64,000 bases of DNA from Algoriphagus marinus (GTDB taxonomy: Bacteria; Bacteroidota; Bacteroidia; Cytophagales; Cyclobacteriaceae). Below are positions 1-8,346 of the stretch, piece after piece. Where the stretch lies: contig NZ_MSPQ01000010.1 of assembly GCF_001936475.1 (NCBI RefSeq), forward strand, positions 62,001 through 126,000. Direction: 5' to 3'. Position numbers and translations under genes: made by a program. Position 1 is the stretch's first letter. Each line of letters opens with the position of its first letter. The notes below the pieces were generated by a model, which saw only the letters and a list, made by a program, of their open reading frames with translations, had not been told where the DNA came from and ran no database searches.

Positions 1-694
1 TGGTGACAATATTTTTATTGTCAAGGAAAAGTGTGTAGAAGTACACACCTGGATTGAAATCTGACACATTAATTATCAGTGATTTCCTACTTGGATCAAG
101 CTCATAATCCACAATGGGATTTCCAATAAAACTATTTATTGCAATCCTCGCTTTAACTTTTGAGTTTTTAAATTCGTAGTCAAATTGTGCTATTCGATTA
201 CTTGGATTAGGGTATACATCACTTAGAATTATCTCCTTATAGTCGAATTCGTCTACTTTATTTTCTGCGTTAGCAACTTCATAGACCGCTTCTACAACGA
301 ATGTTTCCCTGATATTAGTTTCATTTGCGAAGAACAGATCAAAAGAACCTCGAGTCTCGGCGATTCCCATCTGAAAATCCAAATACAAATCAGTAACTAT
401 TTCCCCTGGTTCCAGCGTTAGTTTTATCTTGGCAAGATCTCTTTTAGGATCATAACATTGGTCTCCAATACATACTTTAATGCTTTGAGAAGAGCCTATA
501 TTTCCTTTCAAATTCTTAAGAAAGAAGGTTTTTTGCTGATCAGAATCGTTTTGAAGAATTACGGTTTTTCGTTGAGTGGTTCCCAAATCCCCGTTGAACT
601 CAAGGGCTTCGCTGAGCACACGAACTTGCTGCGCACTTCCCAAAATAGGAAGCGACAGCCAGAGGCATGTAAAAAGTATCAGCAATCTGTTCAT
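1..694 (-). CDS. Secreted protein with T9SS C-terminal sorting domain (partial, runs off left edge)
   Basis: Reading the minus strand from the ATG at 694-692 gives an open frame of 231 codons to the window edge. It begins with a signal peptide (MNRLLILFTCLW, a hydrophobic stretch, then a likely cleavage near GSAQ). The middle is beta-rich, with CIGDQCY near residue 77. From about residue 170 the motif VYPNPSN and the segments after it (NVSDFNPGVYFYTLF) match a type A T9SS C-terminal sorting domain, which directs export across the outer membrane and surface attachment. The last residues lie outside the window. The N-terminal part is unrecognised, so function is unknown. The short open frame on the opposite strand here is a shadow. 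Confidence 0.8.
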   Translation of the reverse strand, partial: MNRLLILFTCLWLSLPILGSAQQVRVLSEALEFNGDLGTTQRKTVILQNDSDQQKTFFLKNLKGNIGSSQSIKVCIGDQCYDPKRDLAKIKLTLEPGEIVTDLYLDFQMGIAETRGSFDLFFANETNIRETFVVEAVYEVANAENKVDEFDYKEIILSDVYPNPSNRIAQFDYEFKNSKVKARIAINSFIGNPIVDYELDPSRKSLIINVSDFNPGVYFYTLFLDNKNIVT

Positions 695-749
695 GTAGAA
701 TTTTAATCTATAAGCTCTTCAGTTTTTAAAACTGTATTCAATATACGGA

Positions 750-757
750 CAAATTTA
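750..757 (-). promoter_or_regulatory. Bacteroidota -7 element TAAATTTG for the T9SS protein gene
   Basis: The minus strand reads TAAATTTG, an exact TAnnTTTG match, 55 nt upstream of the start codon at 694. No TTG at the usual -33 distance was seen, so support is from the -7 element only. Confidence 0.4.
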
Positions 758-834
758 GCTTGAAGGTTATCAGATTCAGGAAATCTGCGGTTAAATTCTG
801 TTAACCCCTAGAAAATAATTTTAGAAAGATGTCG

Positions 835-2505
835 TTACTCGTTTTCCTTCAAGATTAATTTCGGATTCAAACTCCTTTTTCCTGTTGTTTGAGTTCGTTT
901 TTCTATAGATTTTCGAATCTCATCTTCAGTAGGCATCCTTAGTTGGGCATCGGGAAGATTAAAAAGATTTTTTGCTTTTGGATCCACTTCTTCTACTTTG
1001 CGCCAGTCGATTATATCCTCCATACTTGGCTTTTCCTCAATTCTCCAATTGTATCCACTCAGTTTTGATGTTTCTTCATCCAACATCTGGAAAGGAGTAA
1101 ATCGCCCATCTGGCTTTACGCCATAAGTCACCCGAGTAATAACTCCATCGGCAAATCTGAGCTTTATGGTAGCGCTCAATGTTTTATTCACACCCTGAGT
1201 CAATGTATCACCCTCCAGTGCGAAATACAGAGACTCCCCGTTTCCGTCAATATCGAGACGACTGATCTGACCATCTTCAAAATAGCCATTCAAAGTCCTT
1301 CCCTTCATTTGGTTCGAATTGAACAGAGTATCTTGTGTGATCACAAAACCATTGTCTTTCAGATAAACTCGATCGAGTTGTTCATTTACAATATAAAAAA
1401 CCATCGAATCTGCGGAGATCTGACTTTTATTGTTCCACATTACTGGATCTTGGAATAGCCTGATAGATGAATCAGAATAATTATAAACCAAGGAGTCTGC
1501 TACACCGGAAATATCTTTATTCAAAATTTTGATAGCTCGAAATGCAAGCAAAAACTTGGCGGAATCTGCTTCATTATCCTGAGAAATAAGCGAATCAGAA
1601 GTCATGTATAGCGTATCCTTTTCAAAGTACCTTCTGACTAAAGCATTTCCATGTACCAGACTATATTTTCGCTCTTCCCAGTATTCACCCACATCTCCAA
1701 ATATCTCTACTTGCCGTTCTTTATTTAAAACACTGACATCTTTTTCACCCTTATAATAAGCTGCCAGTTCATCATAAAACAACTCTTTCCCTTTGATCCG
1801 GCTTGTCTCTGTCTCTACGATTCCATCAAAAAAACGGAACTGCTTGGATTGAGTATTGTAAAAACTCCCCTCTTGAGCATCTAATTTATTTCCATCTTTT
1901 GATACAAGATTGGTTAAACCCTTTGTCTCAGCAGTCTTTGGGACAGTCAGATAGACCAAATAATCTGTCTTCATGGTATAATCTGGATTGACTAGCACCA
2001 CTTCATTTTGAAAAGTGATCCGCTCCAGGTTTACTTCATATTTACCTCGCTCACTCGTCAGAACATTGACAGAATCAACGACTTTTCCGTCGTTGTAATA
2101 ATAAGCGATGTTTGCAAGTCGATCATAATCCAAGTATTCGGTATATAAAGTGGTAGCTTCATTAGTGAATACCACCTTATTTCTCAATTTGGCCAGCTTG
2201 GTGTTTCCATCGTATTCTGCGTAGGCACTTCTTGTTTTTACAGAATCAACTTCATCTTCTATAATTACATTTCCAAAAAGTCTAGCCTTATTTTCCATCC
2301 TGAAAAAATGTGCCGAATCACAGTAAATCAAAGTATTCTGATTTTTCATTCGTACAGAACCAATCAATCGCTCAAATCCCTCCGCACCTTCCAACACATC
2401 CGCCTGCCTGATTTCCAAAGTGGAGGAGGCTTGGCCTATTACTTTTCCAGTAATTCCTGAAAAAAACAAAGTGAATAGAAATAGCGATAGGAGCTTTTGA
2501 GTCAT
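835..2505 (-). CDS. OstA/LptA-like outer-membrane biogenesis protein
   Basis: Periplasmic protein of 556 aa with an N-terminal signal peptide (MTQKLLSLFLFTLFFSG, cleavage near VIGQ). The body is a string of short beta repeats of the type found in the OstA/LptA family, with recurring phrases such as KTRSAYAEYDGNTKLA and GKELFYDELAAYYKG. These stack into a beta-jellyroll that carries lipopolysaccharide towards the outer membrane. Bacteroidota have long OstA-like proteins of this size instead of the roughly 180 aa LptA of Proteobacteria. The ATG at 2505 is preferred over the in-frame GTG at 2511, because it begins a clean signal peptide about 10 nt after the predicted transcription start. The gene is divergent from tilS, 48 bp away. 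The family call is good; the exact partner in the Lpt bridge is inferred. Confidence 0.75.
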   Translation of the reverse strand: MTQKLLSLFLFTLFFSGITGKVIGQASSTLEIRQADVLEGAEGFERLIGSVRMKNQNTLIYCDSAHFFRMENKARLFGNVIIEDEVDSVKTRSAYAEYDGNTKLAKLRNKVVFTNEATTLYTEYLDYDRLANIAYYYNDGKVVDSVNVLTSERGKYEVNLERITFQNEVVLVNPDYTMKTDYLVYLTVPKTAETKGLTNLVSKDGNKLDAQEGSFYNTQSKQFRFFDGIVETETSRIKGKELFYDELAAYYKGEKDVSVLNKERQVEIFGDVGEYWEERKYSLVHGNALVRRYFEKDTLYMTSDSLISQDNEADSAKFLLAFRAIKILNKDISGVADSLVYNYSDSSIRLFQDPVMWNNKSQISADSMVFYIVNEQLDRVYLKDNGFVITQDTLFNSNQMKGRTLNGYFEDGQISRLDIDGNGESLYFALEGDTLTQGVNKTLSATIKLRFADGVITRVTYGVKPDGRFTPFQMLDEETSKLSGYNWRIEEKPSMEDIIDWRKVEEVDPKAKNLFNLPDAQLRMPTEDEIRKSIEKRTQTTGKRSLNPKLILKENE

Positions 2506-2522
2506 GTGCACGTGAATGTGCG

Positions 2523-2554
2523 CAAAATTAGTAGAAAATGATATTTTTGATCAA
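2523..2554 (-). promoter_or_regulatory. Promoter for the OstA-like gene (TTG-N21-TAATTTTG)
   Basis: On the minus strand TTG (2554-2552) is followed after 21 nt by TAATTTTG (2530-2523), matching the Bacteroidota -33/-7 consensus in sequence and spacing. The -33 TTG overlaps the first base of the tilS start codon on the other strand. Confidence 0.6.
2542..2549 (+). promoter_or_regulatory. -7 element TATTTTTG immediately upstream of tilS
   Basis: Exact TAnnTTTG match ending 5 nt before the tilS ATG, implying a very short or absent leader. It lies inside the spacer of the divergent promoter for the OstA-like gene, so the two polymerases would compete. No -33 TTG was seen. Confidence 0.45.
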
Positions 2555-3873
2555 TGGTAAACGCTTTTATCCAGCACATCGGCAGTAAATCTTTGTTAAA
2601 TCCTTCCAAAACCTATCTACTCGCATGCAGTGGTGGCCTGGATAGTATATGCCTTGGCGAACTTTTGATTCGAGCAGAGATTCCATTTGAGGTTGCTCAT
2701 GTTAATTTTCACCTTCGGGGCAAAGAAAGTGATGGTGATGAGAAATTTGTCCAAGATTGGGCAAAATCCAATTCAAAAACAGCCCATTTCCATCAAGCAG
2801 AAACATTGGAATTTGCTGTAGAATCTCACATTTCCACCCAAATGGCAGCCCGTGAAATTCGCTATGAATGGTTTGAAAAAATCCGGTCAGATCGAAATCT
2901 CGAAGGAATAATCCTAGCTCATCACCAAGACGATCAAATTGAGACGATATTTTTGAATTTGCTCAGAGGGACAGGGATTGAAGGGCTTTATGGGATGGCA
3001 GAAAAGCGAGGACACCTCATTCGTCCTTTACTTCCTTTTTCAAGGGAGCAAATTGAAATTTTTGCCAAGCAGAATAAAATTGGGTGGCGTGAGGATAGCA
3101 GCAATCTAAAAACCGACTACAAGAGGAATAAACTTCGCCACGATATTCTACCTCACTTATACGGTTTTTCTTCGGACTCAAAAAAAAATCTGATCAATAG
3201 TTTTGAGCGATTAAAGGATACAGGAAAAGCTTTCAGTGGTCTTTTTGACCAATGGATCAAAGCAAATATCCAATCGGAAGAAGGAGCCCAAAGCCTTTCG
3301 ATTCCTGATATTATGCATATGACTGGGGCCGCAAGTTTGATCTATTTTTGGCTACGCTCATACGGATTCAACTCGGATCAGTCCCAGGATATTTATGAAA
3401 GTATTCGAAAGAGAGAGTCTGGGAAAATATTTGAATCGGGAAGTCACATTTTGAATATAGACCGAGAGAAAATATTCTTAGCTCCGACAGTTGCCCCTTT
3501 CGAAGCAATTCAAATAGAAAGCTCAGAAATTAAATTAAACCTGCCTGATTGTGAGTATGAAATTTTAAAAATCGACTCCGGAGTGACCATCGATTCACAT
3601 CGAACAAATGCGATGCTTGACCTTGATCGGCTTACTTTCCCCTTAACAGTTAGAAACTGGGAATTAGGTGACAGGTTTATACCTCTCGGAATGAAAAGCA
3701 GCAAAAAAATCTCCGACTTTTTAATAGATTTGAAAGTGCCTGTAATAAAAAAACCATTGGTCAAAGTGTTGATTTCTGATGGCGAAATTGCATGGGTGAT
3801 AGGATATCGAATCGCTGACTGGGCCAAAACAACCGCCGCTACTCGCAAAATTCTTTACTTTAAAAAGAGCTGA
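2554..3873 (+). CDS. tilS: tRNA(Ile)-lysidine synthase TilS
   Basis: Ligates lysine to C34 of the CAU-anticodon tRNA-Ile using ATP, so that the tRNA reads AUA; essential in most bacteria. The N-terminal PP-loop motif SGGLDS (residues 26-31) is the ATP-pyrophosphatase signature. Further family motifs are AHHQDDQIET near 130 and LLPFSREQI near 165. The C-terminal domain includes RNWELGDRFIPLGM and ISDFLIDLKVP, the TilS C-terminal substrate-binding signature. At 439 aa it is the normal length for Bacteroidota. The next gene begins 2 bp after the stop, so the two are probably co-transcribed. Confidence 0.95.
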   Translation: MVNAFIQHIGSKSLLNPSKTYLLACSGGLDSICLGELLIRAEIPFEVAHVNFHLRGKESDGDEKFVQDWAKSNSKTAHFHQAETLEFAVESHISTQMAAREIRYEWFEKIRSDRNLEGIILAHHQDDQIETIFLNLLRGTGIEGLYGMAEKRGHLIRPLLPFSREQIEIFAKQNKIGWREDSSNLKTDYKRNKLRHDILPHLYGFSSDSKKNLINSFERLKDTGKAFSGLFDQWIKANIQSEEGAQSLSIPDIMHMTGAASLIYFWLRSYGFNSDQSQDIYESIRKRESGKIFESGSHILNIDREKIFLAPTVAPFEAIQIESSEIKLNLPDCEYEILKIDSGVTIDSHRTNAMLDLDRLTFPLTVRNWELGDRFIPLGMKSSKKISDFLIDLKVPVIKKPLVKVLISDGEIAWVIGYRIADWAKTTAATRKILYFKKS

Positions 3874-3875
3874 CT

Positions 3876-4391
3876 ATGATGAATCCATTTTCAAAAACCT
3901 ACACCGAAGACGAACAGCACATGTTTGATTTCTTGGGATTGATCAAGTTTTTTGAGCGATTAAGAAATAAGGAAATGTCCCGTTTTATTCCGGCGATGCA
4001 CCATCGGAAATACGTGCGTGATGAAGTTGTTTTTTTCAGTAAAGACCCTAGTCAGGCGCTTTATTTGGTCAAAAAAGGGGAAGTATGCTTGACTATTGAT
4101 ATCAAAGATAATTTTGAAACTATCCTTGAAATCAAGAAAGGTGAGGCTTTTGGGGAAAATTCACTTCTGGAAAATGCGAAACGGACTTATACTGCATTGA
4201 TTACTTCTGAAGAAGCTGAGCTGATTGTGATTCCTCATTTTGCGATTCAGGAGATTTTTGACAGCAATCCCAAAATCAAAGCTAAAATGATGACTTCCTT
4301 GTCAGAGTATTATAACGAAAATAATCAGCGCCTTTTCCGATCCTATCGGGAATCATTTGGCTTTTTCAGTCTCCGGCAAATGTTTGAATAG
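3876..4391 (+). CDS. Cyclic-nucleotide-binding domain protein without DNA-binding domain
   Basis: A 171 aa protein with one Crp/PKA-type cyclic nucleotide-binding beta-barrel (about residues 40-140). KDPSQALYLVKKGEV and IKKGEAFGENSLLENAKRT correspond to the barrel and the phosphate-binding cassette region. The cassette has GENSLLENAKRTYT instead of the classical GELALxxxxPRxA, so true cAMP binding is uncertain. No helix-turn-helix follows; the C-terminus is a helix ending LRQMFE. It may therefore be a sensor or protein-interaction module and not a transcription factor. It starts 2 bp after tilS, and the ORF begins with two adjacent Met codons. Confidence 0.7.
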   Translation: MMNPFSKTYTEDEQHMFDFLGLIKFFERLRNKEMSRFIPAMHHRKYVRDEVVFFSKDPSQALYLVKKGEVCLTIDIKDNFETILEIKKGEAFGENSLLENAKRTYTALITSEEAELIVIPHFAIQEIFDSNPKIKAKMMTSLSEYYNENNQRLFRSYRESFGFFSLRQMFE

Positions 4392-4538
4392 GCCGATCCG
4401 ATCAGATAGTTTCCTTTCTGATAAAAATCCATGTTCGGAACAAAGTATTCTTGGCTGAACTTCTATTCCTAGCCTTTGTTTAATAACTTAGCCCCGCTTT
4501 TTAGCAGGAACTATACTTAAAAAAATCAATATCTAATT

Positions 4539-5474
4539 ATGAGCAAAGTAACCGTAGTAGGAGCCGGAAATGTGGGCGCAACTTGCGCAGATGTATTGGC
4601 TTATCGCGAAATCGCTGAAGAAATTGTTTTAATCGATATCAAAGAAGGTGTCGCTGAAGGCAAAGCACTTGACATATTTCAAAAGGCACCGATCAATCAG
4701 TACGATAGCCGAACAGTAGGTAGTACAAGTGACTACAGCAAAACTGCCAATTCGGACGTCGTTGTAATCACCTCCGGCTTACCAAGAAAGCCAGGAATGA
4801 CCAGAGATGATTTGATCGAAACCAATGCAGGCATTGTAAAGTCAGTTACTGAAAACGTAGTAAAGCACTCTCCAAATGCCATTATTATCGTGGTTTCCAA
4901 CCCACTTGACGTAATGACCTATCAGGCCCATTTGACTTCAGGGTTGAACAGAAATAAGGTGATCGGTATGGCTGGAATTTTGGATACAGCACGCTACAGA
5001 GCCTTTTTGGCAGAGGAATTGAATGTTTCCCCTAAAGAAATACAGGCAATCCTAATGGGTGGTCACGGAGACACGATGGTTCCACTTCCTAGATATACTA
5101 CAGTTGCAGGTATTCCTGTGACAGAATTGGTAGCAAAGGATAAATTGGACGCAATTATCGAGCGTACCAAATTTGGTGGTGGTGAACTAGTGAAGCTAAT
5201 GGGGACCTCAGCATGGTATGCTCCGGGATCTGCTGCAGCTCAAATGGTTGAAGCTATTCTTAAAAATCAGCGTAGAGTATTCCCAGTTTGTATCAAACTC
5301 GATGGAGAATATGGAATTGACGACTGCTACCTTGGAGTACCTGTGATTCTAGGTAAAAATGGTGTAGAGAAAGTTATTGAACTCGATCTAAATGCTGAAG
5401 AAAAAGCACTACTTGAAACTTCACGAGGACATGTGAAAGAAGTAATGAATGTGCTAGACAATCTTGGAAAGTAA
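4539..5474 (+). CDS. mdh: Malate dehydrogenase
   Basis: NAD-dependent interconversion of malate and oxaloacetate in the citric acid cycle. The Rossmann motif GAGNVG is at residues 8-13, followed by the acidic LIDIKEG. The substrate-binding arginine motif is SGLPRKPGMTRDD near 85, and the catalytic histidine is in GGHGDTMVPLPRY near 175. At 311 aa it is the lactate-dehydrogenase-like MDH type common in Bacteroidota. About 60 nt upstream the sequence TTG-N16-TAGCCTTTG is a near match to a Bacteroidota promoter, with one extra base in the -7 element. A strong terminator follows, so this is probably a single-gene unit. Confidence 0.96.
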   Translation: MSKVTVVGAGNVGATCADVLAYREIAEEIVLIDIKEGVAEGKALDIFQKAPINQYDSRTVGSTSDYSKTANSDVVVITSGLPRKPGMTRDDLIETNAGIVKSVTENVVKHSPNAIIIVVSNPLDVMTYQAHLTSGLNRNKVIGMAGILDTARYRAFLAEELNVSPKEIQAILMGGHGDTMVPLPRYTTVAGIPVTELVAKDKLDAIIERTKFGGGELVKLMGTSAWYAPGSAAAQMVEAILKNQRRVFPVCIKLDGEYGIDDCYLGVPVILGKNGVEKVIELDLNAEEKALLETSRGHVKEVMNVLDNLGK

Positions 5475-5491
5475 TTTTCAAATATCAAATT

Positions 5492-5545
5492 AATCAGACC
5501 TTGGAGGCTCGCTCTCAATAGCAGATGTCCCAGGTCTGATTTTTG
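5492..5545 (+). terminator. Intrinsic terminator after mdh
   Basis: ATCAGACCT (5493-5501) pairs with AGGTCTGAT (5532-5540), with further pairing inside, and TTTTT follows. It starts 18 nt after the mdh stop codon. Confidence 0.75.
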
Positions 5546-5574
5546 TATTATTACCCCCGAAGCACTCGAAAACT

Positions 5575-8280
5575 GTGAAAATCTGGAAAAGCCTACTTAT
5601 TCTTATTTTTTTAATTCTTTTTGCCGCTTCCGGCTATTGGGTTTATCACACCTACTTTTCCTCTCGCAAGCTTAACAATCTCGAAGTAGTCAGCAATAAT
5701 GCTGTTTTTGTTTTTGAAACAGCTCAACTTGGCACAACCTGGAAGACCCTAACTGAGGATCCTTCTTGGGAAATATTAAAAACTTTTCCAGGCTTTCAAA
5801 AACTATCTTCTCAACTCAAAGCGCTTGATAGCCTATCGGGAGGAGGAAGTCAAATCCTGGAAAAACTCGCTGGCAGACAGACCTCAATCAGTCTTCACCC
5901 CACTGGAATAGAAAGCTTCGAATTACTTTTCACAGTCAATCTCAGCGAGGATGAAACTTTGGGGTTGATTGAAGAATTAAAAAGCCAAATCCCCACTGGA
6001 TCACAATTCCAAACGAGAACTTATTCAGATAAAGCTGTATTTGAGTACTTCAATACTGATAATACACAGGATTGGAGCATCACCCATGTAGGCGATTTAG
6101 CCATAATTTCCGAATCTTCTTTTTTGGTTGAGGAAGCCATAAGATTCTATGTTAATGGAAATACAGGAAGCTTTTTTGACTTAAATAAGGCAGAACCATT
6201 GAATAATTCAGGGCTCGGAAGATTATTACTTTCAGGAAAAAGTATTGGAAGTCTGCTGAAGGGAGTTAGAAAAGAAAGGGAATCAGCAATTATTGAAAGC
6301 TTTGATATATTAAATGGAGTTGTAGCACTTGATTTGAATTTAAAAGAAAATGAATTGGAGTTTTCAGGGCCAGTTTTTTATGGCGATCAAGTCAATTTCA
6401 CACCTTCGATTGCAGCCAACCTTGGCAGTATTCAAAATCTAATTCCAAATCAAACAAGGAGTATCACCCAGATCAATCTTGAAAGTATTTTTGAAACTCA
6501 AAAAATTAGCAATCGCGCATTTTCAGGTAGATCTACTTTGAGTGGAGAGATTCAACGTAAATTAATCGACAGGGGATTTTTTGACAGCTTTACAGGAGAG
6601 TTGTATTTTTTGGAACTGGAAAACTCAGGCGGAGCCACAAATAACAAAGTGCTCCTTGCTCGAACAAACTCAACAGAAACTCCTATAGAATTACTAAAGG
6701 AATTCCTTTCTACTGAAAATGAAAGCAATCAGGAATTTTACCAAGGACAAGAGATCATTTACATCCCAGAAGAAGAGTTTCCAGCACATATATTTGAAGG
6801 AAAATTTCAAGGCTTCATTCAGACCTTTGTTTCAAGCCAAAATGACATCTTGATTTTTGCTAACACTCAGCAGGCGATGAAGTCAATATTGGATGACATC
6901 CGACTTGAAAATACTTGGGGTAAATCTAGCAGAAGCCCTCAAGAATCGCAGTTTCTCAATCCGACTTCAGGTTTTGATAAGCTTTTCCTCGTTGATTTAA
7001 TTTGGGATTCTTGGGTTGCTGATACCAATCCTTCTTGGAGTTCCTTTCTTCAGAAATATTCTAACTCGTTTCGGTCCTTTGGAGCGATTAATTTCAGAAT
7101 TAATCAAATCCAGGGTAATCAGATTGGGACGCTGACTTTTCACTATTCGAGTGAGGCCAAGCCAACTATTCAATCCAATGAGGCCATCTCCCTATCCCCT
7201 AGCAATAGAATCTCATTTTCGAATTCCCTAAACTATGGCCCGAAAGTGATCATCAATTATCAGGATAAAACAGAAGATATTCTGGTACAGGATGATCAAA
7301 ACATTCTTCATGTGATCAATGCCGCAGGAAAAGAAGTTTATTCAAAACAGCTTTCAGGTCCAATAATTTCGGATGCTTTCCAAATTGATTATTATAAAAA
7401 TGGAAAGCTTCAATTATTAGTTGCCACTTCTGATTACCTATATGGAATTGATCGGCTGGGAAATCCTTTGCCAAATTACCCGATCAAGATAAGCGGAAAG
7501 CAAATCCATAACTTGAATTTAGTCGATTACAGCAACTCCAAAGATTATCGTTATTTCATTTCCACGACAAATGGAGACCTTTACTTATTGGATAAAACCG
7601 GAATCCAGTTGGAAGGCTGGAACCCGCTCTCTGTAAAATCAAAAACAATAGGTCCGCCAGCTTTTTATCGTGTCCCTAGTAAAGGAGATTTTATGGTTTC
7701 ACTTTCTGAAAAAGGTCAGTTTCATCTTTTTAACCGACGCGGAGAACTTCAGACCAAATCTCCAATTCAGTTGGCAGATTCATTCGATTCCAAACTTGTC
7801 GCATGGAATGACCCAAGTTCGAAGACAGTCCTTCTGGTGGGAATCTCTTCAGATGGAGAGGTAATCCATACGAATTTCAACGGTGAGGTTACTTATCGAA
7901 ATCAGTTAGTAAAAGGGGATCGGGATCATGAATTTTTGATTATCCCTAGTTCTGATGAATCCGACTTTATTTTTATTTCTCGTCAGTTCAATGAAGTGCA
8001 GGTACTGGATCGAAATGAGCAGCTTATTTTCAATGTTCGAGCATCAGCCGAGGGATTAGCTTATCAGTATTTTGATTTTGGAGCAAGTAGACAACTGGTT
8101 GCTATTACAGACCTAACCCAAGGCTTTACCTATTTGTATGATTTGGCCGGAAAGCTATTGACCACAATGCCCCTTGAAAGTGTCGGGCCTATACAGATAT
8201 CGTATCAACCCGGCAACGGACAATATTTGATCCGGACCATCTCAGGCAAAACCCTGACAGAATTCCAATTGGCAGATTAG
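5575..8280 (+). CDS. Large membrane-anchored protein with C-terminal propeller-like repeats
   Basis: Begins with GTG, then a single N-terminal membrane segment (about residues 6-26) after the basic start MKIWK, giving a periplasm-facing anchored protein of 901 aa. The N-terminal half (about 40-520) has a regular alpha/beta pattern resembling DUF3352-type proteins, but this is a weak impression. The C-terminal half (about 545-900) has repeats such as DYLYGIDRLGNPLPNYP, DLYLLDKTGIQLEGW and QFHLFNRRGELQ. This blade pattern resembles WD40/PQQ-like propellers. Function is unrecognised; surface scaffolding or sensing is only a guess. The gene follows the mdh terminator and precedes the MscS gene on the same strand, 66 bp away. 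Confidence 0.6.
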   Translation: MKIWKSLLILIFLILFAASGYWVYHTYFSSRKLNNLEVVSNNAVFVFETAQLGTTWKTLTEDPSWEILKTFPGFQKLSSQLKALDSLSGGGSQILEKLAGRQTSISLHPTGIESFELLFTVNLSEDETLGLIEELKSQIPTGSQFQTRTYSDKAVFEYFNTDNTQDWSITHVGDLAIISESSFLVEEAIRFYVNGNTGSFFDLNKAEPLNNSGLGRLLLSGKSIGSLLKGVRKERESAIIESFDILNGVVALDLNLKENELEFSGPVFYGDQVNFTPSIAANLGSIQNLIPNQTRSITQINLESIFETQKISNRAFSGRSTLSGEIQRKLIDRGFFDSFTGELYFLELENSGGATNNKVLLARTNSTETPIELLKEFLSTENESNQEFYQGQEIIYIPEEEFPAHIFEGKFQGFIQTFVSSQNDILIFANTQQAMKSILDDIRLENTWGKSSRSPQESQFLNPTSGFDKLFLVDLIWDSWVADTNPSWSSFLQKYSNSFRSFGAINFRINQIQGNQIGTLTFHYSSEAKPTIQSNEAISLSPSNRISFSNSLNYGPKVIINYQDKTEDILVQDDQNILHVINAAGKEVYSKQLSGPIISDAFQIDYYKNGKLQLLVATSDYLYGIDRLGNPLPNYPIKISGKQIHNLNLVDYSNSKDYRYFISTTNGDLYLLDKTGIQLEGWNPLSVKSKTIGPPAFYRVPSKGDFMVSLSEKGQFHLFNRRGELQTKSPIQLADSFDSKLVAWNDPSSKTVLLVGISSDGEVIHTNFNGEVTYRNQLVKGDRDHEFLIIPSSDESDFIFISRQFNEVQVLDRNEQLIFNVRASAEGLAYQYFDFGASRQLVAITDLTQGFTYLYDLAGKLLTTMPLESVGPIQISYQPGNGQYLIRTISGKTLTEFQLAD

Positions 8281-8346
8281 CAAAACAGAGTTTCCTTTGG
8301 GCAGGGCAGCCTGAATCAGTAACTTGCACTCAAATACAATTGATTC

